A stretch of 64,000 nt of DNA from Ascidiaceihabitans sp039975415 (GTDB lineage: Bacteria > Pseudomonadota > Alphaproteobacteria > Rhodobacterales > Rhodobacteraceae), in NCBI RefSeq assembly GCF_039975415.1, contig NZ_JBDWHD010000009.1; one strand, 5' to 3'. The position numbers and the translations under genes were made by a program. Shown one piece after another: positions 42,888 through 50,659 of the stretch. How positions within the stretch are numbered: the first letter of the stretch is position 1; each line of letters begins with the position of its first letter. The notes beneath the pieces are model-generated. The model searched no databases and was not told the origin of the DNA. It saw only the letters and a program-made list of their open reading frames with translations.

Positions 42888-44180
42888 ATGGATGATACAA
42901 CTATATTGAGCGGTCAGATTCTGACCTATTCCGGTGATCCGTTTGAGACCCCTTGGCAAGACTGCGTGCATATCGACAGCGCGGGCGCGATAGCGATGCA
43001 AGGCGGGCATATTGTGGCCGTTGGTGCAGCTGCTGACCTGCGCCAAGCTTACCCGCAAGCGATCGAAGTGCGCTACGGTGATAAACTGATTGTTCCGGGG
43101 TTTGTGGACGCCCATGTCCATTACCCCCAGACGGGCATTATCGCGTCATGGGGCAAACGGCTGATTGACTGGTTAAACACCTATACGTTCCCGGAAGAAA
43201 CGCGCTTTGACGATCCGGTCTATGCCTGCGAGATCGCCCGCCTTTACCTTAAATTAACGCGCCAACACGGCACCACAACCGTTTGTTCTTATGGAACTAT
43301 TCACCCGGCATCCGTTGATGCGATCTTTGAAGCCGCGGCAGAATCCGGCCAACGCATCGTGGCGGGCAAGACCTGCATGGACCGCAACGCGCCGCAAGAT
43401 TTGCAAGACACAGCGCAATCGGCTTACGACGACAGCCTTGCATTGCTGACACGCTGGCACGGGGTGGGCCGGGCCCAATATGCGATCACACCCCGCTTTT
43501 CGCCGACCTCTACCCCCGCGCAGCTGGACGCACTTGGCGCGCTCTGGGCCGCACATCCCGAGTGCCTGATGCAGACCCATCTTAGCGAACAAACGGACGA
43601 GATCGCCTGGGTCAAATCCCTGTACCCCGACGCGCGTGATTATCTGGACACCTATGAAGCACACGGCCTGCTAGGGACACGCGGTGTGTATGGCCACGCC
43701 ATCCACATGGAGCCGCGCGAAATGGACCGTTTGTCCGAAGTTGGTGCATCGGCGGTGCATTGTCCGACATCCAACACATTCATTGGATCGGGCCTGTTCG
43801 ATCTGGCGGGCATGAAAGCAAGGATGCCTGTAGGCTTGGCCACAGACACCGGGGGCGGATCATCCTTTTCGATGCTGCGCACGATGGCGGCAGCTTATGA
43901 AATCGCGCAGTTGCGCGGCACCCCCACACACGCCGCCCAGCTTTTGTGGTTGGGTACAGCGGGCTCTGCGCGCAGCCTTCATTTACAAGACAAGATTGGC
44001 CATCTGGGTGTCGGATTCGAAGCGGATGTTTGCGTGTTGGATCTGGCCTCAACGCCTGCCATTGCGCAACGCAGCCAGCGGGCCAAAGATGTCTGGGACG
44101 CAGTATTTGCGACCATCATGATGGGTGATGACCGTGCCGTGGCGGATCTGTGGGTTGCAGGGCGTCAGGTGCAAGAATAA
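42888..44180 (+). CDS. guaD: Guanine deaminase
   Basis: The 430-aa amidohydrolase converts guanine to xanthine. The metal-binding start PGFVDAHVHYPQTGIIASWGKRLIDWLNTYTFPEE is diagnostic for GuaD. QTHLSEQTDEIAWV, GVYGHAIHMEP and GLATDTGGGSSFSML supply the later His, Glu and Asp ligands. It is a cytosolic purine salvage or catabolic enzyme. It converges on the 8-oxoguanine deaminase gene, and an inverted repeat precedes it. Confidence 0.94.
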   Translation: MDDTTILSGQILTYSGDPFETPWQDCVHIDSAGAIAMQGGHIVAVGAAADLRQAYPQAIEVRYGDKLIVPGFVDAHVHYPQTGIIASWGKRLIDWLNTYTFPEETRFDDPVYACEIARLYLKLTRQHGTTTVCSYGTIHPASVDAIFEAAAESGQRIVAGKTCMDRNAPQDLQDTAQSAYDDSLALLTRWHGVGRAQYAITPRFSPTSTPAQLDALGALWAAHPECLMQTHLSEQTDEIAWVKSLYPDARDYLDTYEAHGLLGTRGVYGHAIHMEPREMDRLSEVGASAVHCPTSNTFIGSGLFDLAGMKARMPVGLATDTGGGSSFSMLRTMAAAYEIAQLRGTPTHAAQLLWLGTAGSARSLHLQDKIGHLGVGFEADVCVLDLASTPAIAQRSQRAKDVWDAVFATIMMGDDRAVADLWVAGRQVQE

Positions 44181-44198
44181 TTTTCAGGCCTGAATTCA

Positions 44199-44263
44199 GC
44201 TTTGGTTTCGCAATCGGGTGGCTTCGGGGGTCATTTGCGCCCCTGCCGATGCGATACCAAAGC
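44199..44263. terminator. Imperfect inverted repeat between convergent deaminase genes
   Basis: GCTTTGGTTTCGCAATCG at 44199 pairs with CGATGCGATACCAAAGC ending at 44263, with one mismatch and one bulge. It lies between two convergent stops, as a bidirectional terminator would, but lacks long T-runs. Confidence 0.45.
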
Positions 44264-44283
44264 CAATGCAACCAACAGGCGCG

Positions 44284-45624
44284 TTACAATGCATCTCTTA
44301 GTTGTCGCGCCAACCGGTTTTGCGTTTGAACCGTTTTCTCCAGATCCATCGTGACCATATGTCCGTCGCGCACAATCTGTCGCCCTTCAACGACCAAGTG
44401 CTTCACTGTCGTAGGTCCCGCCAAAAGCAACGCCGCAGGATCCCAGCTGCCAGCGCTTTCGATGCCGGAGACATCCCAGATCGCCACATCGCCCCGTGCG
44501 CCCGTTTGCAGTCGTCCGCATTCGGGGCGCCCCAGCACATCAGCACCGCCGCGCGTCGCTATTTCAAGGGCTTCGCCGGCGCTCATGGCGTCGGCCCCGT
44601 TTGCGACCCGTTGCAACAGCATCGCTTGTCGCGCTTCTGCGACCAAATTGCCCGCATCGTTGCTGGCCGATCCATCCACCCCCAACCCTGTGGGCACGCC
44701 TGCATCGCGCAAAGCGCGCACAGGCGCGATGCCACTGCCCAAGCGGCAGTTGGAACAGGGACAATGCGCAATCCCGGTTTTGGTTTCTGCGAACATTGCG
44801 ATTTCGGACGCATCCAGTTTAACGCAGTGGGCATGCCAGACATCGGGACCCGTCCAGCCCAAATCCTGAGCATATTGCCCGGGTCTTTTGCCAAATTTTT
44901 CAAGACTGTACGCGATGTCTTCGTCGTTTTCGGCGAGATGCGTGTGCATCATCACGCCTTTGTCCCGCGCCAAAATAGCCGCATCACGCATCAATTCCGT
45001 GCTGACCGAGAACGGCGAACACGGGGCCACACCGACACGGCACATCGAATTGGGAGAAGCGTCATGGAAGGCGTCGATAACACGAATACAATCGTTCAGA
45101 ATATCCGCCTCACGTTCCACCAGGCTGTCTGGTGGCAAACCGCCATCGCTTTCGCCAATGCTCATGGCCCCGCGTGTCGGTTGAAAGCGCAATCCGACTT
45201 CGGACGCGGCATGAATGGTGTCCTCAAGCCGTGCGCCGTTGGGATAAAGATACAAGTGATCCGAGCTTAACGTGCATCCAGACAGCGCCAGCTCTGCCAG
45301 CCCGATCTGTGCGGATGTAAACATATGATCTGGCGTGAAGCGTGCCCAGATGGGGTATAGCGTTTGCAACCAGCCAAACAACAGCGCGTCTTGTCCACCG
45401 GGCACCGCACGTGTCAGCGTTTGATACAGATGGTGATGCGTGTTCACCAGCCCCGGCGTCACAACACAACCCGCCGCATTGATGACGTCGCCCAAAGGCG
45501 TTAGCCCGTGCCCGACTTCGGTAATTTGCCCGTTTTCAATTTGCACGTCCGCACCGTGCAACGCGCGACGCGTGTCATCCATGGTCAGGACAACGTCGGC
45601 ATTTTGGATCAAAACCGTAGTCAC
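44284..45624 (-). CDS. 8-oxoguanine deaminase-like amidohydrolase
   Basis: The 446-aa protein belongs to the chlorohydrolase/8-oxoguanine deaminase branch of amidohydrolases: PGLVNTHHHLYQTLTRAVPGGQDALLFGWLQTLYP, MHTHLAENDEDI, WHAHCVKLD and GLGVDGSASNDAGNL. The length and the FGWLQTLYP loop fit enzymes shown elsewhere to deaminate 8-oxoguanine to urate; atrazine-chlorohydrolase-like members are close relatives, so the substrate is inferred. It is cytosolic. It overlaps the hisN stop by 4 nt. Confidence 0.85.
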   Translation of the reverse strand: MTTVLIQNADVVLTMDDTRRALHGADVQIENGQITEVGHGLTPLGDVINAAGCVVTPGLVNTHHHLYQTLTRAVPGGQDALLFGWLQTLYPIWARFTPDHMFTSAQIGLAELALSGCTLSSDHLYLYPNGARLEDTIHAASEVGLRFQPTRGAMSIGESDGGLPPDSLVEREADILNDCIRVIDAFHDASPNSMCRVGVAPCSPFSVSTELMRDAAILARDKGVMMHTHLAENDEDIAYSLEKFGKRPGQYAQDLGWTGPDVWHAHCVKLDASEIAMFAETKTGIAHCPCSNCRLGSGIAPVRALRDAGVPTGLGVDGSASNDAGNLVAEARQAMLLQRVANGADAMSAGEALEIATRGGADVLGRPECGRLQTGARGDVAIWDVSGIESAGSWDPAALLLAGPTTVKHLVVEGRQIVRDGHMVTMDLEKTVQTQNRLARQLRDAL

Positions 45625-46424
45625 AAGTGGTTCTCTAGAACAGCCAATGCTGCTTTATGAATGTCTGCGTTGGCTGCGGCGATCACACGTCCCCCATGAT
45701 GCGCAGGTCCCCCCGCCCAGTCCGTTACAATGCCGCCTGCCCCGTGAATGACGCCAATGGGTCCTTGAATGTCATAGGCATTCAACTGCGCTTCAATCAC
45801 CAGATCAATCTGCCCTGCAGCCAGTAAAGCGTAAGCATAGCAATCCATGCCGTATCTTGTCAGCCGCGTTTGGCCTGCGACCGCATGAAAGGCTTTTGCC
45901 TCTGCAGCGGTTCCCACTTCCGGAAAAGTTGTGAAAATTGTCGCGTCGCTTAACGGGCGGGGGCCGCGCGTTTTGAGAGTTGAGTTGCCATGCGGTCCTT
46001 GAAGGTTGGCGCCTGCAGGTGTGCCAGTGAAACGTTCACCGATGTAAGGCTGGTCAATGACACCGATCACCGGCCCTGCATCGTCACCGACAGCGATCAA
46101 GACACCCCACGTTGGTGTCCCCGAAATGAAAGCACGCGTGCCATCTATCGGGTCCAATACCCAAGTCAGCCCAGTGGTGCCCGATGTCGCCCCGAATTCT
46201 TCACCCAAGATTGCATCATCAGGACGCAAGGCCGCCAAAACATCACGCATCGCTTGTTCCGCCGCCCTGTCGGCGACAGTGACGGGATCAAACCCGTCAT
46301 TTAGCTTGTTGTCGGACACAAGGTCCACACTGCGGAAATGCGGCAGAATGGCCTGACGTGCAGCGTCCGCAAGCGCATGTGCCACTTCGGTCAGAGCTGC
46401 GATTTGATCATGTGAAACTGTCAT
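45621..46424 (-). CDS. hisN: Histidinol-phosphatase, inositol-monophosphatase family
   Basis: The 267-aa protein has the IMPase metal motifs: DAILGEEFGATSG, WVLDPIDGTRAFISGTPTWG and the late YDIQGPIGVIHGAGGIVTDWAGG. The start DQIAALTEVAHALADAARQAILPHFR fits alphaproteobacterial HisN. Histidinol phosphate is the likely substrate, but other sugar or inositol phosphates are possible since no his genes are near. The gene overlaps the deaminase gene by 4 nt. A terminator separates it from the XRE gene upstream. Confidence 0.85.
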   Translation of the reverse strand: MTVSHDQIAALTEVAHALADAARQAILPHFRSVDLVSDNKLNDGFDPVTVADRAAEQAMRDVLAALRPDDAILGEEFGATSGTTGLTWVLDPIDGTRAFISGTPTWGVLIAVGDDAGPVIGVIDQPYIGERFTGTPAGANLQGPHGNSTLKTRGPRPLSDATIFTTFPEVGTAAEAKAFHAVAGQTRLTRYGMDCYAYALLAAGQIDLVIEAQLNAYDIQGPIGVIHGAGGIVTDWAGGPAHHGGRVIAAANADIHKAALAVLENHL

Positions 46425-46455
46425 AAAAAAGGGGTGCCACGACGCACCCCGTTTT
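46425..46455 (-). terminator. Terminator of the XRE gene
   Basis: GGGGTGC and GCACCCC pair around a 6-nt loop with six T following on the minus strand (A at 46425-46430). TTTT on the other side makes it look bidirectional. It sits directly before the hisN start codon. Confidence 0.85.
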
Positions 46456-46497
46456 GCAACTTAGGTTTTTGAATGCAATCACATGCCCAAGGCGTGA

Positions 46498-46872
46498 TCA
46501 GGCCACATCACTAAGGACACGCGCCAATTCGAACAAACGACGACGCTGGGCTTCGGGGATCGCATAGTATGACCGAACCAAATCCATCGCTTCTTTGTCA
46601 GCAAACAGATCAGATGGTACCATGTTGCCCGCTTCGGCTGCTTCGGATCCTGCAGGTTCCAGCCCTTCGAAGAAGAATCCCACAGGCACGCCAAGCGATT
46701 CCGCGATGTCCCAAAGGCGTGATGCACTGACGCGATTTGCGCCCGTTTCATACTTTTGGATTTGTTGGAATTTGATCCCGACAAGCTCTGCAAGTTTTTG
46801 TTGGGTCATCCCGATAAGCCAGCGACGCTGCCTAATCCGTTTTCCGACGTGAGTGTCGACGATGTGAGCCAT
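46498..46872 (-). CDS. XRE-family regulator (124 aa)
   Basis: The HTH occupies residues about 9-65 (VGKRIRQRRWLIGMTQQKLAELVGIKFQQIQKYETGANRVSASRLWDIAESLGVPVGFFFEGL). A short acidic linker and a helical tail follow (SDLFADKEAMDLVRSYYAIPEAQRRRLFELARVLSDVA). This tail is common in alphaproteobacterial regulators of this size, some of which act in phage-like or cell-cycle-linked control. No target is evident. It is preceded by a 415-nt gap with inverted repeats and is monocistronic. Confidence 0.92.
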   Translation of the reverse strand: MAHIVDTHVGKRIRQRRWLIGMTQQKLAELVGIKFQQIQKYETGANRVSASRLWDIAESLGVPVGFFFEGLEPAGSEAAEAGNMVPSDLFADKEAMDLVRSYYAIPEAQRRRLFELARVLSDVA

Positions 46873-47287
46873 GAGTTTTTACCTGCGATGCGCAATGCCT
46901 GAAACCCGAGCCATACGACGCGCAATGCGCACAGTCCGAACGATCCCAAAGCAATACTAGCCTGTCGGGATTGGCCGTAAGGTACGCGACAACGCGCCTC
47001 ATAAGCAACAAGTTCTGCACGTATGAGCTGATTTGCAGCACCTTTATGCTCGCTAGACGCTATAGCTTTGTTAACGTTTTTCGTCAGTTCGGAGTCCCCT
47101 CCTGATGCCTAAGCAGGGCCAGAATGGACCCTTTTTAAAAATAATCTGGCGATAACAACGCGCTAGCAGAGATGCGAACAAATGTAGAAAATTGACGCCA
47201 ATTGACGTCAATTTTCACTAAATTCGATCCGAAGTAGCAGCAAACTTATACAAAATTTTTCAGATTATGCTGTGCATTTTGATGGTT
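46873..47287. other. 415-nt intergenic region with several repeats, no gene seen
   Basis: The region lies between the ends of the LysR gene and the start of the XRE gene. It holds two copies of GCGCAATGC (46890-46898 and 46920-46928, 30 bp apart), a terminator-like AGGGCC/GGACCCT hairpin with TTTTT on the plus strand near 47113-47136, and the strong inverted repeat at 47187-47216. No ORF with a ribosome site was found. An RNA gene is possible but unproven. Confidence 0.55.
47187..47216. promoter_or_regulatory. 11-bp inverted repeat with nested 14-bp palindrome
   Basis: GAAAATTGACG (47187-47197) and CGTCAATTTTC (47206-47216) are perfectly complementary with an 8-nt spacer. The right arm also takes part in a second perfect palindrome, AATTGACGTCAATT (47200-47213). 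The unit TTGACG thus appears three times. It looks like overlapping operator sites. Confidence 0.65.
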
Positions 47288-48169
47288 TCAACCTGAAACT
47301 GCACGCAGCTTGACCGAATCACTGCCCGCAAAGGCACGCCTTAGAAGGTCAGCCAAAGTGTCATGCACGACCCCTTTGGTGCTTTGTGCCCCGTATAAGT
47401 TGATGTGTTGCGCAGGCAATTCAGGCAGGCTTTCGTTATGATCTATCTTCTCCAGATGCGGCGGCTCTGTGCCTTCGATCATTGCATGCACAGCAAGGTC
47501 AGCTGCAACAGTTGCTTCAATCGTCCTGTCACTTTCGGTTTCGACCATTAGTTCCCACTCCAAACCGGCGGTGTCCAACCGTTCCACCACTTTCGGACGG
47601 AATGTACATTGCCGCCCGAACGCAAGCCGTAATGGTCTTTGCCGCCACGCGGACCCATCGGGCGCCCCGATCCAACACAACGGCTTTGTACAAAGCAACT
47701 CACCGCCCGCATCAATCGTTGTCTCTGTTGTTAGGATCAAATCACAAGTGCCCTGCCCAAAATCCCGTTTCAAAGCGCGTGTATAGGATGAAATCAGCTG
47801 CACTTTCACACGCGGAAAGGCGGCATGAAATTGCTTCAGGACGCGCGGGATCGCTGGATAAACGATATCATGTGGTACCCCAAGCGTGATCTCACCTTCA
47901 AATGCCTGATCCGTCAGCCGGGTTATGACTTCATCGTTCAATGCAATCATGCGGCGCGCATAGACCAGCAACTGCTCTCCGGACGCTGTTAATGCAATCG
48001 TACGCCCTGAACGGTCAAGCAATTCAAGCCCCAGCATCTCTTCCAACCGCTTCAACTGCATGGACACCGCAGATTGCGTCAAATGCAAAAACCCTGCAGC
48101 CCGTGTCACCCCGCCGCTGTCAGCGACAGCAACAAAAGACCGTAGCGTCGTTATATCCAAATTTCTCAT
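47288..48169 (-). CDS. LysR-family transcriptional regulator
   Basis: The 293-aa protein starts MRNLDITTLRSFVAVADSGGVTRAAGFLHLTQSAVSMQLKRLEEMLGLELLDR, a textbook LysR HTH, followed by the two-part effector domain (ITLGVPHDIVYPAIPRVLKQFHAAFP). It is divergent from the DUF1127 gene with 129 nt between starts, so it may control that gene. The effector is unknown. Confidence 0.94.
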   Translation of the reverse strand: MRNLDITTLRSFVAVADSGGVTRAAGFLHLTQSAVSMQLKRLEEMLGLELLDRSGRTIALTASGEQLLVYARRMIALNDEVITRLTDQAFEGEITLGVPHDIVYPAIPRVLKQFHAAFPRVKVQLISSYTRALKRDFGQGTCDLILTTETTIDAGGELLCTKPLCWIGAPDGSAWRQRPLRLAFGRQCTFRPKVVERLDTAGLEWELMVETESDRTIEATVAADLAVHAMIEGTEPPHLEKIDHNESLPELPAQHINLYGAQSTKGVVHDTLADLLRRAFAGSDSVKLRAVSG

Positions 48170-48298
48170 ATATCACGATCCTTGATGATAACCTTAACAA
48201 ACATTCGTTTTTAAAATGTACATAGCTTTGCCATATACATCAACATACCTGATGCAAAATATGAAACGCATCGTTTTTTGTTAAATTGGAGAGACCCG

Positions 48299-48517
48299 AT
48301 GGCTGTTACTGATCAAACCGGCATGATGTGCCAATCATCCTTGCACACATCCCCCGCCACCCCGTCTGTTTGGCAAATGCTGAGTGTCTGGCGCACGCGC
48401 CGCCAATTGCGGTCGCTTGATGCAAAACAGCTTGCAGATATTGGCGTGACCGCGCAAGACGCCCAGAAAGAAGCCAACCGCCCGGTCTGGGATGTGCCTG
48501 CCACGTGGCGCCAATGA
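48299..48517 (+). CDS. DUF1127-family small protein (72 aa)
   Basis: I chose the ATG at 48299 with GGAGAGA 6 nt before it. The C-terminal half carries the YjiS-like DUF1127 pattern: SVWRTRRQLRSLDAKQLADIGVTAQDAQKEANRPVWDVP. Members in alphaproteobacteria have been linked to phosphate and carbon homeostasis and RNA binding. It is divergent from LysR and followed by hairpins that could end its transcript. Confidence 0.88.
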   Translation: MAVTDQTGMMCQSSLHTSPATPSVWQMLSVWRTRRQLRSLDAKQLADIGVTAQDAQKEANRPVWDVPATWRQ

Positions 48518-48538
48518 TCCCATCCGCCATAACAATAT

Positions 48539-48589
48539 AGGCAAAACGTCCATTCCTGACGTTTTTTGTTAACTTGTGACGTTTTGCCT
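48539..48589 (+). promoter_or_regulatory. Two mutually exclusive hairpins upstream of Bax-inhibitor-1 gene
   Basis: AGGCAAAACGTC (48539-48550) can pair fully with GACGTTTTGCCT (48578-48589), or its AAAACGTC part can pair with the nearer GACGTTTT (48558-48565) followed by TT. The direct repeat TGACGTTTT recurs at 20-bp spacing. The short form looks like the DUF1127 terminator; the long form would replace it. Confidence 0.65.
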
Positions 48590-48688
48590 GTCGAAAACAC
48601 TTGAAACGCCCCCCTCAGAGCCCGATATTCAAATACAGATATGCGTGGGAAGGTCCCGCGCCTACAGTGTTTAACTTGGAGGTCTGAA

Positions 48689-49489
48689 ATGGCTGACGTG
48701 AATACAATCCGGAGCGCGGCCGGTTCCCGCGCCGCCCAGATTGACGTAGGGCTTCGCGCCCACATGAACAAAGTGTACGGACAAATGTCCATCGGCATGC
48801 TGATCACGGCATTGGCGGCTTGGGCGATTGCAGGTCTGGCAGTCACAGCTGACCCTTCCGCAGCAGCAAGCACATCCGAAGGTGTCTACGCTTTGCGTGA
48901 AGGCCAATACCTGACAGGTCTAGGCGTGGCGTTGTTCGCTTCCCCCTTGAAATGGGTTGTGATGTTCGCCCCCTTGGCATTCTTGTTCTTTGGCTGGGGC
49001 GCTTTGATGAGCCGTGGTTCTGCCGCAGCTGTGCAAGTTGGCTTTTTCATCTTTGCCGCCGTAATGGGCATTTCCATGAGCTCCATTTTCCTGGTGTTCA
49101 CATCGTTTTCCATCGTGCAGACGTTTTTGGTTACTGCGATCGCCTTCGCATCGCTAAGCCTTTACGGGTACACGACAAAACGTGACCTGAGCGGCATGGG
49201 CACATTCCTGATGATGGGTGTTATCGGCTTGGTCGTTGCGATGTTGCTGAACATGTTCATCTTCCAGTCTGGTCCGATGATGATGGCAATCTCTGCGATT
49301 GGCGTTCTGATCTTCGCCGGTCTGACGGCCTACTACACGCAGGACATCAAGGCGACTTATGTGGCGCATGCTGCACACGGCGATCAAGAATGGTTGGACA
49401 AGGCGGCATCTGATGGCGCGTTAAGCCTCTACATCTCTTTCTTGAACATGTTCCAGTTCCTGCTGATGTTCATGGGCCAACAAGAGTAA
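48689..49489 (+). CDS. Bax inhibitor-1/YccA-family membrane protein
   Basis: The 266-aa protein has seven predicted membrane helices. The family blocks are HMNKVYGQMSIGMLITALAAWAIAG, FFIFAAVMGISMSSIFLVFTSFSIVQTFLVTAIAFASLSLYGYTTKRDLSGMG and the acidic C-terminal region LYISFLNMFQFLLMFMG. An AGGAGGT-like site (GGAGGT) lies 6 nt before the ATG; the longer frame from 48641 lacks one. Relatives are Ca2+ leak channels or protease modulators of the inner membrane. The exact role here is not known. Confidence 0.93.
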   Translation: MADVNTIRSAAGSRAAQIDVGLRAHMNKVYGQMSIGMLITALAAWAIAGLAVTADPSAAASTSEGVYALREGQYLTGLGVALFASPLKWVVMFAPLAFLFFGWGALMSRGSAAAVQVGFFIFAAVMGISMSSIFLVFTSFSIVQTFLVTAIAFASLSLYGYTTKRDLSGMGTFLMMGVIGLVVAMLLNMFIFQSGPMMMAISAIGVLIFAGLTAYYTQDIKATYVAHAAHGDQEWLDKAASDGALSLYISFLNMFQFLLMFMGQQE

Positions 49490-49512
49490 ATTCTGTTTCA
49501 CAGAAACTGCTG

Positions 49513-49541
49513 GGGCCATCCGGAAACGGGTGGCCCTTTTT
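49513..49541 (+). terminator. Rho-independent terminator after Bax-inhibitor-1 gene
   Basis: GGGCCA-t-CCG pairs with CGG-g-TGGCCC around GAAAC-type loop sequence and is followed by five T. It lies 23 nt past the stop. Confidence 0.88.
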
Positions 49542-49560
49542 CTTTGTACCGGTGATATTT

Positions 49561-50043
49561 TTACAAGAACATAGTCATACGGATTGAAGGGAAGGCCACG
49601 GTGCCTCCCGCCATCGCGTCGATAGGGCCAATCGTGCTAAACCCTAAGGTGGCATAAAACCCTTCAGCATAGCGTGTTGACCAGCATTCCATTTCCGTGA
49701 TCCCAGCCGCTTTGGCTGTTGTAAGACAATGCATAATCAGCGCTTGTGCGATGCCTTTGCGCAGGTGCGCCGGGTCTGTTGCCACGTGCCGGATATGCCC
49801 CTTGTCAGCGCGTGTTTTGTCTACGCTCCAGCCCCCTGCCCCTGCAAGGGTACCAGCACAGTCCCAGACAAAGAAGGTACCCGATGACAGCAACGCAGGT
49901 TGCGCCCTGATCATCTGGGGCAAAGCCATCTTCAGTGTTTCTGCATCATAGACGTCTTTCAACAAAGTTGGGTAGCTTCGCTCAAAAAGCCCATCCAAAG
50001 CCGATTGATCGTCAAGATTTGCAACACGCAGTGTCATTTCCAT
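49561..50043 (-). CDS. GNAT family N-acetyltransferase
   Basis: The 160-aa protein has the acetyl-CoA motif region HIRHVATDPAHLRKGIAQALIMHCLTTAKAAG near residues 85-115 and a C-terminal ECWSTRYAEGFYATLGFSTIG. The N-terminus has a second possible start (MTLRVAN, 50037). The acceptor is unknown. It lies downstream of rpmG in the same direction, but the rpmG terminator lies between them. Confidence 0.85.
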   Translation of the reverse strand: MEMTLRVANLDDQSALDGLFERSYPTLLKDVYDAETLKMALPQMIRAQPALLSSGTFFVWDCAGTLAGAGGWSVDKTRADKGHIRHVATDPAHLRKGIAQALIMHCLTTAKAAGITEMECWSTRYAEGFYATLGFSTIGPIDAMAGGTVAFPSIRMTMFL

Positions 50044-50097
50044 TTCCCTTCTTTGAACCCCAATACCGCGCCGCTTGGGTCCGAAAGCTGAAAACGC

Positions 50098-50122
50098 AAA
50101 AAGCCGCGCTTTTCAGCGCGGC
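50098..50122 (-). terminator. Terminator of rpmG
   Basis: On the minus strand GCCGCGC and GCGCGGC pair around a 6-nt loop, followed by five T (A at 50098-50102). It lies 28 nt past the rpmG stop. Confidence 0.88.
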
Positions 50123-50149
50123 CTTTGCGGTTCAAATCAGGGTATGATC

Positions 50150-50317
50150 TTACTTGATCTTGCCTTCTTTGTATTCCACGTGCTTGCGCGCAACGGGGTC
50201 GTATTTACGGACGACCATCTTTTCGGTCATCGTACGCGCGTTCTTCTTCGTGACATAGAAATGGCCTGTGCCCGCGGACGAGTTCAGACGGATCTTGATC
50301 GTGGTTGGCTTCGCCAT
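50150..50317 (-). CDS. rpmG: 50S ribosomal protein L33
   Basis: The 55-aa product reads MAKPTTIKIRLNSSAGTGHF, then the YVTKKNARTMTEKMVVRKYDP block and VARKHVEYKEGKIK. The L33 TGHFYVTKKN and RKYDPVARKHV motifs are clear. It is the Cys-free form, so no zinc ribbon. AGGAG lies 7 nt before the ATG. It was too short for the supplied reading-frame list. It is a structural protein of the large subunit, with its own terminator. Confidence 0.97.
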   Translation of the reverse strand: MAKPTTIKIRLNSSAGTGHFYVTKKNARTMTEKMVVRKYDPVARKHVEYKEGKIK

Positions 50318-50659
50318 TTTGTATCTCCTGCTGCATCATCCCCCGGTAGGGATATGCGTGAATTCTGAGATTTGCGTTCTAACTGTCTTGGCCCCCGAGT
50401 CAACACCAAACGGCAATATTATCGCAACTCTGTCCTTATATCTTAAATACTCCGTTCTATGTGCGCTTTGAAGGCGCAAAAGGCGCTGAGTCAGGGTCTC
50501 GTGATCGTCTCTTACGGGCATTGGTTGCCTTGCACGCCCTTGCTGCGCGGTACGCAAACCCCTTCATCACTTCAACAACAGTTCACCAAGCGAAAGCGAA
50601 TTTGTGAAAACCCAATGTGGCATCACGATTGTTTAAGGGTTTGATCATAGCGTGCGGGC
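50318..50659. other. Divergent gap between rpmG and kinase gene
   Basis: The 342-nt stretch should hold both promoters. A short hairpin-capable GCGCTTTGAAGGCGCAAAAGGCGC segment lies near 50463, but no gene, tRNA or known riboswitch was recognised. Confidence 0.5.

Noticed and set aside
50121..50150. GGTTCAAATC resembling a tRNA T-loop just past rpmG
   Set aside because: The flanking bases do not form a 5-bp T-stem, and no acceptor or anticodon arm is found.
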